Shown here piece after piece: positions 6,921 through 12,957 of a stretch of 12,957 bases of DNA. A model generated the notes under the pieces. That model was given only the letters and a program-made list of their open reading frames with translations, was not told the DNA's origin and did not search any database. The translations under genes and the position numbers were made by a program. The DNA comes from Oscillospiraceae bacterium (GTDB lineage Bacteria > Bacillota > Clostridia > WRCU01), in contig WRCU01000014.1 of the NCBI GenBank assembly GCA_009783805.1, forward strand, positions 1 through 12,957, written 5' to 3'. Each line of letters begins with the position of its first letter. Position 1 is the first letter of the stretch.

Positions 6921-7991
6921 ATGGAGAAGAGGGAACGGCTGGAGAGGGTCTTTTCGGGCCGCGAGGTGGACCGGCCGCCCATGATCGGCGGTTGGATCGC
7001 CAACCCCAGGGGCATCGTCGAGATCGCCGGGGCTACGGAGGGGGAGTATCTCGCCGACCCGGAGAAGGTCGCCATAAAGGCGTACCGCGACTTGGGCATG
7101 GACGGCGTGATTGGGCTCTTCCTCACCAAGGACCTGGACTCGTACAGGGTCGTCGATGCGGATTGCTACCAGAAGGCCGACAAAGGCATCGGCTACGATG
7201 AGATGGTCAGGCAGGTAGAGGCCCTGCCCGATCCCGAGGAGTACGTAAAAAACTTTGACTTCGACGGCTGGTACCGGGGCTTAAAAAGAGAGCTGACGGA
7301 CAGGCAGGCCAAGTGCGGCGACATGGTTTACATGCAGGCCTTCTGGGGGGCCGGGGGCAGGCTCTCCTTTTACGCGGACTACGGCTACGAGAACTTCTTC
7401 CTCTTGTTCGGCCTGCGGCCCGACCTCGCCGCGAGGCTGATCAGGCATGGGAGCGGGTACGGGCGGTGCATGTCCACCCTTATGGCCATGGCCGTAAGGG
7501 ACGGGCTGATGCCCAAGGCCGTCCTCCTGGGGGAGGACATCTGCGACCAGCGGGGCTGCATGGTCTCCGTCGAATTTTTGGAAGAGCATTACGGGCCGGC
7601 GCTGGAGTACGGCCTGCAGCCGCTCCTGGATGCGGGAGTGAGGCCCGTCTGGCACTGCGACGGCGACGTGAGGCGCCTGCTGCCGATGCTGATCAGGAGC
7701 GGGATAAAGGGGTTCCAGGGGTTCCAGCCGGAATGCGGCATGCTCGTCGAGGAGATAGCGGGGATGCGTGACCGGGACGGCGGGAGGCTGCTCATATTCG
7801 GCCCGTTCTCCGTCACCACCGAGCTCATATACATGACGCCCGACGGGATAAGGGCGCGCGCCAGGCATTACGTCGATGCCTGCAAGGGCAGGGCGGACCT
7901 CGCCATATTCACCTCGAACACGATCTGCCCGGACGTCCCCGTCGAAAACATATTGGCCATGTACGACGAGATATCAAGGTACAGGTACTGA
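6921..7991 (+). CDS. Uroporphyrinogen-decarboxylase-superfamily protein (MtaA-like group), first copy
   Basis: A 356-residue TIM-barrel protein of the URO-D superfamily (PF01208), which includes HemE and corrinoid or cofactor methyltransferases such as MtaA. Supporting segments are the N-terminus MEKRERLERVFSGREVDRPP, GEDICDQRG (204-212), WHCDGDVRRLLP with H245 and D247 (244-255), GFQPECG with C272 (267-273), and the C-terminal TICPDVPVENILAMYDEI. HemE normally carries an RQAGR motif near its N-terminus, absent here, so a heme-pathway role is unlikely. H245 with C246 and C272 or C336 could form a zinc site as in methyltransferase relatives; this is inference. No corrinoid protein gene is adjacent. 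It is the only plus-strand gene between the tRNA-Val terminator and the convergent merR gene. Its promoter is unclear and would have to overlap the terminator region. Confidence 0.85.
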   Translation: MEKRERLERVFSGREVDRPPMIGGWIANPRGIVEIAGATEGEYLADPEKVAIKAYRDLGMDGVIGLFLTKDLDSYRVVDADCYQKADKGIGYDEMVRQVEALPDPEEYVKNFDFDGWYRGLKRELTDRQAKCGDMVYMQAFWGAGGRLSFYADYGYENFFLLFGLRPDLAARLIRHGSGYGRCMSTLMAMAVRDGLMPKAVLLGEDICDQRGCMVSVEFLEEHYGPALEYGLQPLLDAGVRPVWHCDGDVRRLLPMLIRSGIKGFQGFQPECGMLVEEIAGMRDRDGGRLLIFGPFSVTTELIYMTPDGIRARARHYVDACKGRADLAIFTSNTICPDVPVENILAMYDEISRYRY

Positions 7992-7996
7992 GCCCA

Positions 7997-8010
7997 CGGG
8001 CCGCGGCCCG
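7997..8010. repeat. 14-bp GC palindrome after the first URO-D-like gene
   Basis: CGGGCCGCGGCCCG is a perfect palindrome starting 6 bp after the stop codon, with flanking CCAC/GTGG able to extend the stem. It may act as a terminator or transcript-end stabiliser, but it has no T-run. Confidence 0.45.
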
Positions 8011-8095
8011 CCGTGGCGCGTGCCCGGCGACGGCTGTGCTGGCCGTGGGCGCGTGCCCGGCGAAGGCGGGACCAGCCGTGGGCGCGTGCCCGGCG
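8011..8095 (+). repeat. Three tandem ~33-bp repeats in a convergent gene gap
   Basis: The core CCGTGGGCGCGTGCCCGGCG occurs at 8043-8062 and 8076-8095 exactly, and at 8011-8029 with one G missing. The spacing is 32 and 33 bp, with variable bases between cores. Each core can fold as GGGC-GCGT-GCCC with outer GCC/GGC pairs. The last copy abuts the merR stop codon at 8097. Confidence 0.75.
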
Positions 8096-8096
8096 G

Positions 8097-9221
8097 TCAG
8101 CTTGGGCCTTTGCCCTCGGTCAGCCTAAACTCCAAGGCGACCTCGTCGGCGACCCCGCCCACCGTGGACCCCCCGTCCCAGTCTATGCGCCTGATGCCGT
8201 GCCGCTCCGCCTCGCGGAGCATCGACAGCTTGGCGCCGTCGACGGCCGGCCATATCTCCCCCACGATCCTCTCCGCCTCGCCCTCGGGCAGGCCGCGCCG
8301 CCTGATCTCGCCCTCGTAAGCGGCCGCGAAGTCCTCGAGGGCCTTCTGGTCATGCACGTAGACGGCGTGGGTGACGTACTCGGCTATCGCGCCCACGTCC
8401 ATGTCGTTCTCGCATATGACGCCGCCGTGCCGCGCGGCAAGCCTGATCAGGTCCATCACGACCATGGGCGTGAAGTCGCGGACTATCTCGCCCTCGACCC
8501 TCATGGCCTCCGCCGGGTCGCGCGAGAAGAAGTCCGACGTGTCATGCATCAGCCCGGGCTGCAGCCTCGGGTCGGCGTTCCCCGCGTGCGCCCGCCTATG
8601 GTCGCACGTATGATAGACGGGCAGGCCGTGGCGCCTGCCGAGCTCGTCGGCCACCTCCACCCCGCTGCCGAAGACGAAGTAGACGTCGCTGAGCGCCGCC
8701 TTGAACACGTTCTCCGGTATGGCCACCCTCGAGGCGGCCTTACGCCCGAGCCTGTCCGTCACCTCGATGAGCCTGTGCGCCGGCGACGGGTTCCCGGAGT
8801 AGTCGGCCACGGTCAGCCTGGACTCGATGTCCTTGGCGGCCTCGTATAGCCTGCCCACGTCGGCGGAGTCGTTGAAGTCGGCCTTCTCGACCTGCCGTAT
8901 GAACTCCGTCACGAAACCCTTGAGCTCATGGAGCAGCGCTATCTCCTCGTCGATGTCGGCCGCCTTCTCCCCCAGCACCTCGAGCACCGCGTCGGTCCCG
9001 GAGGCCTCGAACACGCGCCGTATGTCCTTTATGCCTATCCCGAGCCTGCGCAGTATGAGCACCTGCTCCAGCCTCCTCACGGCCGCCGGCTCATACATCC
9101 TATACGCGTAGTCGCCGCCCCGGACGCTCCCGATGAGCCCCATGTCCTCGTAGTAGCGCAGGGTTCGGGCCGAGACCCCATACCGCCCCACCACGTCCCT
9201 GATCTTCAGCGCCCCATCCAT
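8097..9221 (-). CDS. MerR-family transcriptional regulator with atypical kinase-like C-terminal domain
   Basis: A 374-residue DNA-binding regulator. The MerR winged helix-turn-helix occupies residues 5-75 (IRDVVGRYGVSARTLRYYEDMGLI). A dimerising coiled coil follows at about 80-115. Residues 120-165 (GRLYEAAKDIESRL, GNPSPAHRLIEVTDRL) resemble a segment common to Clostridia-type MerR proteins. From about 178 the sequence is unlike the usual GyrI/AraC-type effector domain. DVYFVFGSGVEVADELGRRHGLPVYHTCDH reads like the first strand, P-loop and helix of a small-molecule kinase, but the P-loop lysine and serine are missing (written here in part: GSG at 185-187). I infer a ligand-binding, non-catalytic kinase fold. 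ATG 9221 is chosen because GGGGGGT lies 7 nt before it and the HTH begins at once. Two upstream ATGs in frame lack such a site. It is convergent with the first URO-D-like gene. Confidence 0.88.
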   Translation of the reverse strand: MDGALKIRDVVGRYGVSARTLRYYEDMGLIGSVRGGDYAYRMYEPAAVRRLEQVLILRRLGIGIKDIRRVFEASGTDAVLEVLGEKAADIDEEIALLHELKGFVTEFIRQVEKADFNDSADVGRLYEAAKDIESRLTVADYSGNPSPAHRLIEVTDRLGRKAASRVAIPENVFKAALSDVYFVFGSGVEVADELGRRHGLPVYHTCDHRRAHAGNADPRLQPGLMHDTSDFFSRDPAEAMRVEGEIVRDFTPMVVMDLIRLAARHGGVICENDMDVGAIAEYVTHAVYVHDQKALEDFAAAYEGEIRRRGLPEGEAERIVGEIWPAVDGAKLSMLREAERHGIRRIDWDGGSTVGGVADEVALEFRLTEGKGPS

Positions 9222-9228
9222 ATTAAGC

Positions 9229-9235
9229 ACCCCCC
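9229..9235 (-). promoter_or_regulatory. Shine-Dalgarno fixing the merR-family gene start
   Basis: GGGGGGT on the minus strand, 7 nt before ATG 9221. It decides against the in-frame ATGs further upstream (for example 9269). Confidence 0.65.
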
Positions 9236-9272
9236 AGCCATCCATGATCGTTCGGGGCAACGGCCCCATAGG

Positions 9273-9284
9273 CTAGGCTAAGGC
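9273..9284 (-). repeat. 12-bp element CTAGGCTAAGGC, copy 1 (upstream of merR)
   Basis: Identical to the copy at 9793-9804. Both lie just upstream of minus-strand genes. It lies in the expected -10 region of the merR promoter. Confidence 0.55.
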
Positions 9285-9305
9285 TTTCCGCAACGGCAGA
9301 GTCAA
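9275..9305 (-). promoter_or_regulatory. Possible MerR-type promoter of the merR-family gene
   Basis: On the minus strand TTGACT (9305-9300) and TAGCCT (9280-9275) are 19 bp apart, the long spacing typical of MerR-controlled promoters. The -10 overlaps the 12-bp element at 9273-9284. Transcription would start near 9268, leaving a leader of about 47 nt. The -35 is good; the -10 is poor, as expected for an activator-dependent promoter. Confidence 0.45.
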
Positions 9306-9324
9306 GGGCTCTAAAATATATTAA

Positions 9325-9771
9325 TCACGCCTTCATGCCCTTGGACATGACGTCCTCGAACCCTTCCAGCGCATACCCTTTCCTTTCCAGCAAAGCCGCG
9401 AGCCTCTCCCTGCACGCGCTCTTGCCGCTGGTGGATACGGCCTTGACGAGGACGGGCGTCGGCTCCCCCTGCCCGTCGGCCCGGTCGGGGATGCCCTTTA
9501 GGAAGGCGTTCACCGCGGGCGGCATGTTGCCCGCCCATATGGGGAACATGAGGATGATGCGGTCGGCCTTCTGGTAGTCGCCCCCGACTTCGCATATCTT
9601 CCAGGCGCCCCCGCGGATAGCGGCGAAGCATCCCCGCAGGTAGGCCTTGAGCTTGCCCACCCTCCTCGCGTCCTTGACCTCGGTGAGCTTAAGCCCCCCG
9701 GACTCCGCCTCTTCCAGTGCCAACCTCCTCGTTATCCCCGAATATGAGTAGTAAACGACGTGGGCGGCCAT
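9325..9771 (-). CDS. Flavodoxin-like protein
   Basis: A 148-residue cytoplasmic FMN-binding electron carrier or small flavin oxidoreductase. The FMN phosphate loop is YYSYSGITRRLA (7-18), and the second flavin-contact loop is MFPIWAGNMPPAVNAFL (75-91). A later strand and loop VLVKAVSTSG (107-116) match the third. The length is that of a single flavodoxin domain with no extra domain. AAAGGAGG (9785-9778) stands 6 nt before the ATG and fixes the start. It is transcribed toward merR with a 103-bp gap. Its partner is unknown; it could feed electrons to chemistry tied to the nearby URO-D-like proteins, for example reactivation of an oxidised corrinoid, but no such protein lies in the window, so that is speculation. 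Confidence 0.85.
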   Translation of the reverse strand: MAAHVVYYSYSGITRRLALEEAESGGLKLTEVKDARRVGKLKAYLRGCFAAIRGGAWKICEVGGDYQKADRIILMFPIWAGNMPPAVNAFLKGIPDRADGQGEPTPVLVKAVSTSGKSACRERLAALLERKGYALEGFEDVMSKGMKA

Positions 9772-9777
9772 GCGCGG

Positions 9778-9785
9778 CCTCCTTT
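9778..9785 (-). promoter_or_regulatory. Strong Shine-Dalgarno of the flavodoxin-like gene
   Basis: AAAGGAGG on the minus strand with a 6-nt spacer to ATG 9771. Confidence 0.8.
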
Positions 9786-9792
9786 CATCCCC

Positions 9793-9804
9793 CTAGGCTA
9801 AGGC
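9793..9804 (-). repeat. 12-bp element CTAGGCTAAGGC, copy 2 (upstream of the flavodoxin gene)
   Basis: Identical to 9273-9284. It lies 8 bp upstream of the Shine-Dalgarno. Its TAGCCT could be a -10 with TTCGGC 19 bp upstream, or it may be an operator within the leader of the TATAAT promoter at 9846-9841. Confidence 0.55.
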
Positions 9805-9840
9805 GCCCGGCCTTTTTACGCCGAAAAGCGCCATGCGCCC

Positions 9841-9903
9841 ATTATACCACCCGACGCGCCCGAGGCGGCCTTACTGGAACGTCGCGGCCATATGCGGTAT
9901 AAT
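9841..9903. promoter_or_regulatory. Divergent promoter region with mirrored GGTATAAT boxes
   Basis: ATTATACC at 9841-9848 and GGTATAAT at 9896-9903 are exact reverse complements. Each supplies a perfect -10 TATAAT: leftward for the flavodoxin gene (with TGG before it, an extended -10) and rightward for the second URO-D-like gene (start near 9910, leader about 59 nt). Neither has a good -35 in the 47 bp between them, so regulated promoters are likely. Confidence 0.6.
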
Positions 9904-9968
9904 ATGGTAGGCGGCCCGATTTTATGGGCCTTATCCCCCAAACCGGACAAAGGAAGGACGCGCGCCGA

Positions 9969-11045
9969 ATGACCTCACGCGAAAGGCTGCTAACCGCCAT
10001 GTCGGGCGGGATCCCCGACAGGGTACCCAGGGACATAGCATGGGGCATGACCCCCATGGCATACGAGACCTTCAAGGCCAACACGGGCGAGACCGACTAC
10101 ATGGCCTACTTCAAGGTCGACTACCGCCACGTGGGCATGGCCCCCTCGAAAAGGAAGTTCGACTTCACCCACTACTACGAGGGCCGCGGCCTGGACCTGT
10201 CCAAGCTGCGCATCAACGACCAAGGGGTCGGCTACATGAGCAGCGAGCAGACCTCATGGCACTACACGCACCTTTTTTCGCCCCTGGCCGGTCGCCATGA
10301 CCTTAACAGCATCGTCGACTTCCCCATCCATGACCTGTCCGAGCCGCACAGGTACGCCCACCTAGGGCAGGCGACCGAGGAGCTGCACGCGCGCGGCCTC
10401 GGCGTGGCGGCCCCGCTGGCCACCACCCTCTACGAGACGGCCTGGCAGCTGCGCGGGCTCGACGAGTTTTTGACGGACATGTACGAGAACCCGGAGATCA
10501 TCGACTGCCTGCTCGAGAGGCTCACGCTGCTGCGCATCCGCGCGGCGGAGCTGCACGTCGGGTCCGGCGCCGACGTCCTGATGCTGGGCGACGACGTGGC
10601 CACCCAAAAGGGCATGCTCATGAGCCCCGCATTATGGCGGAGGTTCTTCAAGCCCAGGATGGCCAGGATCATCGACGCGGCCAAGGCCGTGAGGCCCGGC
10701 ATCCACGTCTTCTACCACTCCGACGGCGACCCGACCGAGATCATCCCCGAGCTGCTGGAGATCGGCGTGAACGTATTGAACCCTATCCAGCCCGAATGCA
10801 TGGACCCCGTGGCGATCAAGGCCAAGTATGGGACCAGGGCCGCCCTGTGGGGCGGGATCGGGATCCAGCATACGCTCCCTTTCGGCAGCGCCGAGGACGT
10901 CCGCGCCGAGGTGCGGGAGCGGATGGCGACGCTGGGCAAGGGCGGCGGCTACATATGCGGCCCCACCCACGTCATAGCGCCCGAGGTGCCGTGGGCGAAC
11001 ATGAAGGCGCTGTACGACGCGATAGATGAGTATGGGGCGTATTGA
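9969..11045 (+). CDS. Uroporphyrinogen-decarboxylase-superfamily protein, second copy
   Basis: A 358-residue TIM-barrel protein of PF01208, clearly different from the first copy. Diagnostic stretches are MTSRERLLTAMSGGIPDRVP at the N-terminus, LMLGDDVATQKGMLMSP (204-220), FYHSDGDPTEIIPELLEIGVNVLNPIQPECMD (written in parts: HSDGD 250-254, QPECMD 274-279), LWGGIGIQHTLPFGS (293-307) and YICGPTHVIAPEVPW (328-342). This subgroup is widespread in gut and environmental anaerobes next to transport and regulator genes; its reaction is not established. H250, C277 and C330 are possible metal ligands. The N-terminal RQAGR of HemE is absent. ATG 9969 follows AAGGAAGG at 9950-9957; the upstream ATG at 9924 lacks a ribosome site. 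It is probably the first gene of an operon with the BMP lipoprotein and the dCache sensor. Confidence 0.87.
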   Translation: MTSRERLLTAMSGGIPDRVPRDIAWGMTPMAYETFKANTGETDYMAYFKVDYRHVGMAPSKRKFDFTHYYEGRGLDLSKLRINDQGVGYMSSEQTSWHYTHLFSPLAGRHDLNSIVDFPIHDLSEPHRYAHLGQATEELHARGLGVAAPLATTLYETAWQLRGLDEFLTDMYENPEIIDCLLERLTLLRIRAAELHVGSGADVLMLGDDVATQKGMLMSPALWRRFFKPRMARIIDAAKAVRPGIHVFYHSDGDPTEIIPELLEIGVNVLNPIQPECMDPVAIKAKYGTRAALWGGIGIQHTLPFGSAEDVRAEVRERMATLGKGGGYICGPTHVIAPEVPWANMKALYDAIDEYGAY

Positions 11046-11111
11046 GGGCGCGGACGGGCGCCATGCCGGGCGGCGTCGGAAGCCGGCCCGCGGCCGCGCA
11101 GGCGCATGGGC

Positions 11112-11121
11112 GGGAAGGGGG
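11112..11121 (+). promoter_or_regulatory. Shine-Dalgarno deciding the lipoprotein start
   Basis: GGGAAGGGGG ends 8 nt before ATG 11130, the best spacing. ATG 11124 has only 2 nt and ATG 11106 lies upstream of it. Confidence 0.6.
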
Positions 11122-11129
11122 TAATGGCT

Positions 11130-12275
11130 ATGGCTAAGGGGAAGGCAAGGCTTTTGCCCGCGTTGGCGGCCTGGACGGCGGCCGCGGCGGTCCTGGCGTC
11201 CGCCTTGGCGGGTTGCGGCGGCGGGCCCGACGCATGGAGGCCAGGCGAGCCGATCGACGCCATCGACCTGAGGATCGGGATCATCTACCTGGACGACGCC
11301 GAGAGCGGGTGGTCCTACGCGCATGAGCTGGGGATCCGCGAGGCCCAGAAGGCTCATGGGCTATGGAACGACCAGATAATAAGGGTCCTCAACGTGAGCG
11401 AGGAGGACGACGACCGGATCGAGCAGGCGATCATGTCGGCCATAGGCGAGGGCGCCAACGTGATCATCGCCCCGAGCTGGGGCTTCATGGACGTGTGCGC
11501 CATGATGGCGGACAGGTACCCGAACATCGTCTTCGCCCACGCCTCCGGCTACCTGCGGAACGAGTCCAACTTCACGAACTACTTCGGCAGGCTGTACCAG
11601 GCCAGGTACCTGGCCGGCATCGTCGCCGGGCTGAAGACCAGGACGGGCAGGATCGGCTTCGTCGCGGCGCAGGGCCTCTCGAACAGCGAGGTCACGGGCG
11701 GGATCAACGCGTTCGCCATGGGGGTGGAGAGCGTCAACCCCACGGCCAGGGTTTACGTGAGCGTGACGCACAGCTGGTACAACCCGGCCGGCGAGCGGCG
11801 GGCGGCGCAGAAGCTCATAGACGAGGGCTGCGACGTCATCGCGCAGCACTGCGACACCTACGAGCCCCAGCACGCGGCCGGCGCCGCGGGGGTCTATGGG
11901 ATAGGCAACAACGTGGACATGGGCGGGCAGGACCCGGAGACCGTGCTGACGTCGGTCATATGGAACTGGGGCGCGTACTATGAGCACCTGATCGGGAGCA
12001 TAATAGACGGCAGCTTCACGACCGAGCCTTACCTGGGCGGGCTGGCCGACGGCCTCGTCGACATATCGCCCCTGAACCCGGGCCTGGCCGAGCCGGGCAT
12101 GGCCGAGGCCGTCGCCAAGGCCAAGCAAGGCATCATCGACGGCAGCCTGCGCATCTTCTACGGGGAGATGAGGACAGGCGACGGGAAGTCGGTGGGCAGG
12201 GAAGGCGAGGCCATGTCGGACGGGGAGATCCTCTCGGGCATGGATTGGTACTACCACAACGTCACCGTGATCTGA
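11130..12275 (+). CDS. BMP-family (basic membrane protein) substrate-binding lipoprotein
   Basis: A 381-residue periplasmic or surface-anchored binding protein of the BMP/PnrA type (PF02608), whose characterised members bind purine nucleosides and similar small molecules for ABC uptake. The signal peptide has KGKAR, a hydrophobic stretch and the lipobox LAGC with C29 as the lipidated residue. The mature part opens with LRIGIIYLDDAESGWSYAHELG (47-68, two parts: IGIIYLDD and GWSYAHELG). It then shows VIIAPSWGFMD (111-121), YFGRLYQARYLAGIVAG (151-167), NSEVTGGINAFAMGVESVNP (185-204), DVIAQHCDTYEPQ (235-247) and LTSVIWNWGAYY (273-284), all typical of the family. It follows the URO-D-like gene by 84 bp and precedes the dCache sensor by 29 bp. 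No ABC permease or ATPase gene is within the window, so it may serve signalling, transport, or both. Confidence 0.93.
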   Translation: MAKGKARLLPALAAWTAAAAVLASALAGCGGGPDAWRPGEPIDAIDLRIGIIYLDDAESGWSYAHELGIREAQKAHGLWNDQIIRVLNVSEEDDDRIEQAIMSAIGEGANVIIAPSWGFMDVCAMMADRYPNIVFAHASGYLRNESNFTNYFGRLYQARYLAGIVAGLKTRTGRIGFVAAQGLSNSEVTGGINAFAMGVESVNPTARVYVSVTHSWYNPAGERRAAQKLIDEGCDVIAQHCDTYEPQHAAGAAGVYGIGNNVDMGGQDPETVLTSVIWNWGAYYEHLIGSIIDGSFTTEPYLGGLADGLVDISPLNPGLAEPGMAEAVAKAKQGIIDGSLRIFYGEMRTGDGKSVGREGEAMSDGEILSGMDWYYHNVTVI

Positions 12276-12304
12276 GAGGCCCCCAAGAAGGACCGTCCCC
12301 AACG

Positions 12305-12957
12305 ATGTGGAAAAGGCTCAACAAGAACAGCTACATACAGGTGCTCTTCGTCTTCGCCGCGTTCGCCCTCATGGTGACCATAGGGGGCCTTTCCGTCAGC
12401 AACACCCTGCAGGAGTCCTCGCTCGCCGCCGTCAACGTGGCCATGGACGAGACCGAGAAGACCATACGCGCCTACCTGCGCGAGCCTAAGATAGCCTTCT
12501 ACATCATCTACGCGGCGATATGCGACATCCTGGACGAAGGCGAGAGCCAGGAGGCCGTGACGCGCTACCTCACCAGGACGATGGACCTGCTGGGCGGGCT
12601 GGAGGACGGCATACGCGGCTTCATCAACCTCTACGGCTACATCCGCGAGGAGATGATGTACGGCATGCCCTTCGACGCGGATATAGAGATCATCCCCCAG
12701 CAGCGGCCATGGTACCAGACTGCCGTCCGCAACCGCGAGGCGGAGTACACCGCGCCCTACATCGACCTGGGCACTAACCTGCCGATAATCTCCCTCGCCA
12801 AGGAGATATACGGCTACGGGGGCGAATACTACGGCGTCCTCGCCCTGGACGTGGACATATCATGGCTCATGGGCTACGCGGAGTCACTGCAGTTCGTCGA
12901 GGGCGGGTACGGCATGATAGTGAGCCAGTACCTGCAGGTGATCGCGCACCCCAACGA
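12305..12957 (+). CDS. dCache-domain membrane sensor protein, C-terminus cut by window edge
   Basis: The frame runs from ATG 12305 to the window end: 217 full codons with no stop. Residues 1-9 are basic and 10-31 form a membrane helix (QVLFVFAAFALMVTIGGL). An extracytoplasmic dCache_1-type domain follows, with a long amphipathic helix (about 35-60). The ligand-pocket signature RPWYQTAV (134-141) comes next, then TAPYIDLGTNLPIISLAKEI (149-168) and YYGVLALDVDISWL (175-188). A second membrane helix and an output domain should lie beyond the edge; the output could be a histidine kinase, diguanylate cyclase or chemoreceptor and cannot be told from here. Weak GAAGGA lies 12 nt before the ATG. The gap to the BMP gene is only 29 bp, so the two are probably co-transcribed and may act together. 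Confidence 0.85.
   Translation, partial: MWKRLNKNSYIQVLFVFAAFALMVTIGGLSVSNTLQESSLAAVNVAMDETEKTIRAYLREPKIAFYIIYAAICDILDEGESQEAVTRYLTRTMDLLGGLEDGIRGFINLYGYIREEMMYGMPFDADIEIIPQQRPWYQTAVRNREAEYTAPYIDLGTNLPIISLAKEIYGYGGEYYGVLALDVDISWLMGYAESLQFVEGGYGMIVSQYLQVIAHPN

Noticed and set aside
6921..7991. First URO-D-like protein as heme-pathway HemE
   Set aside because: The N-terminal RQAGR-type substrate motif is absent, the HCDGD and QPEC loops are those of methyltransferase-like relatives, and no heme genes are nearby.
8011..8095. The three repeats as a small CRISPR array
   Set aside because: The spacers would be only about 13 bp, the cores are GC-rich hairpins, and no cas gene is near.
10632..11357. 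Minus-strand open frame across the end of the second URO-D-like gene and the lipoprotein start
   Set aside because: Antisense to two well-supported genes and rich in Arg, Pro and Gly as expected for a shadow frame.
11361..12302. Long open frame on the minus strand opposite the BMP lipoprotein
   Set aside because: It mirrors a certain gene in GC-rich DNA, where third-position bias opens antisense frames; no domain is recognisable and it has no ribosome site.

Overview
The window is GC-rich bacterial DNA. Two tRNA genes have recognisable sigma-70-type promoters, one is followed by an intrinsic hairpin-plus-T terminator, and there are Shine-Dalgarno sites, a lipobox lipoprotein and two membrane-bound sensors of bacterial type. 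Protein similarities recalled from memory (BMP-type binding protein, 7TM and dCache sensors, URO-D-like methyltransferase relatives) suggest an anaerobe of a Clostridia-like Bacillota, Spirochaetota or Synergistota lineage. I cannot place it more precisely. Codon use is unusual for such GC-rich DNA, with frequent AGG (Arg) and ATA (Ile). Neither tRNA gene encodes its CCA end.

Left part (1-4056): a divergent pair. A hybrid sensor histidine kinase (7TM region, PAS-like region, HisKA, HATPase, receiver) runs leftward off the window edge. A type I phosphodiesterase/nucleotide pyrophosphatase-family enzyme of the alkaline phosphatase superfamily runs rightward. Both start from an AT-rich patch of about 50 bp.

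Middle (4057-6905): housekeeping genes. On the minus strand are tRNA-Ser(CGA), tadA (tRNA adenosine deaminase) and nudC (NAD(H) pyrophosphatase); nudC and tadA overlap by 11 bp. On the plus strand are an unrecognised 215-residue protein and tRNA-Val(CAC) with its terminator.

Right part (6906-12957): an accessory metabolic and sensory block. Two different uroporphyrinogen-decarboxylase-superfamily proteins (probably methyltransferases or related enzymes rather than heme-pathway HemE) flank a minus-strand pair: a flavodoxin-like protein and a MerR-type regulator with an unusual C-terminal domain. The second URO-D-like gene is followed in the same direction by a BMP-family lipoprotein and the start of a dCache-domain membrane sensor that leaves the window. 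I read this as a probable operon: periplasmic ligand capture by the BMP protein, sensing by the dCache protein, and metabolism by the URO-D-like enzyme. A 12-bp element (CTAGGCTAAGGC) occurs upstream of both merR and the flavodoxin gene and may be a shared promoter or operator.

The points most worth a second look are the MerR regulator with what looks like a degenerate nucleotide-kinase domain, the URO-D/BMP/dCache gene set, the shared 12-bp element, and a pentanucleotide repeat that could switch the receiver domain of the first kinase in and out of frame.
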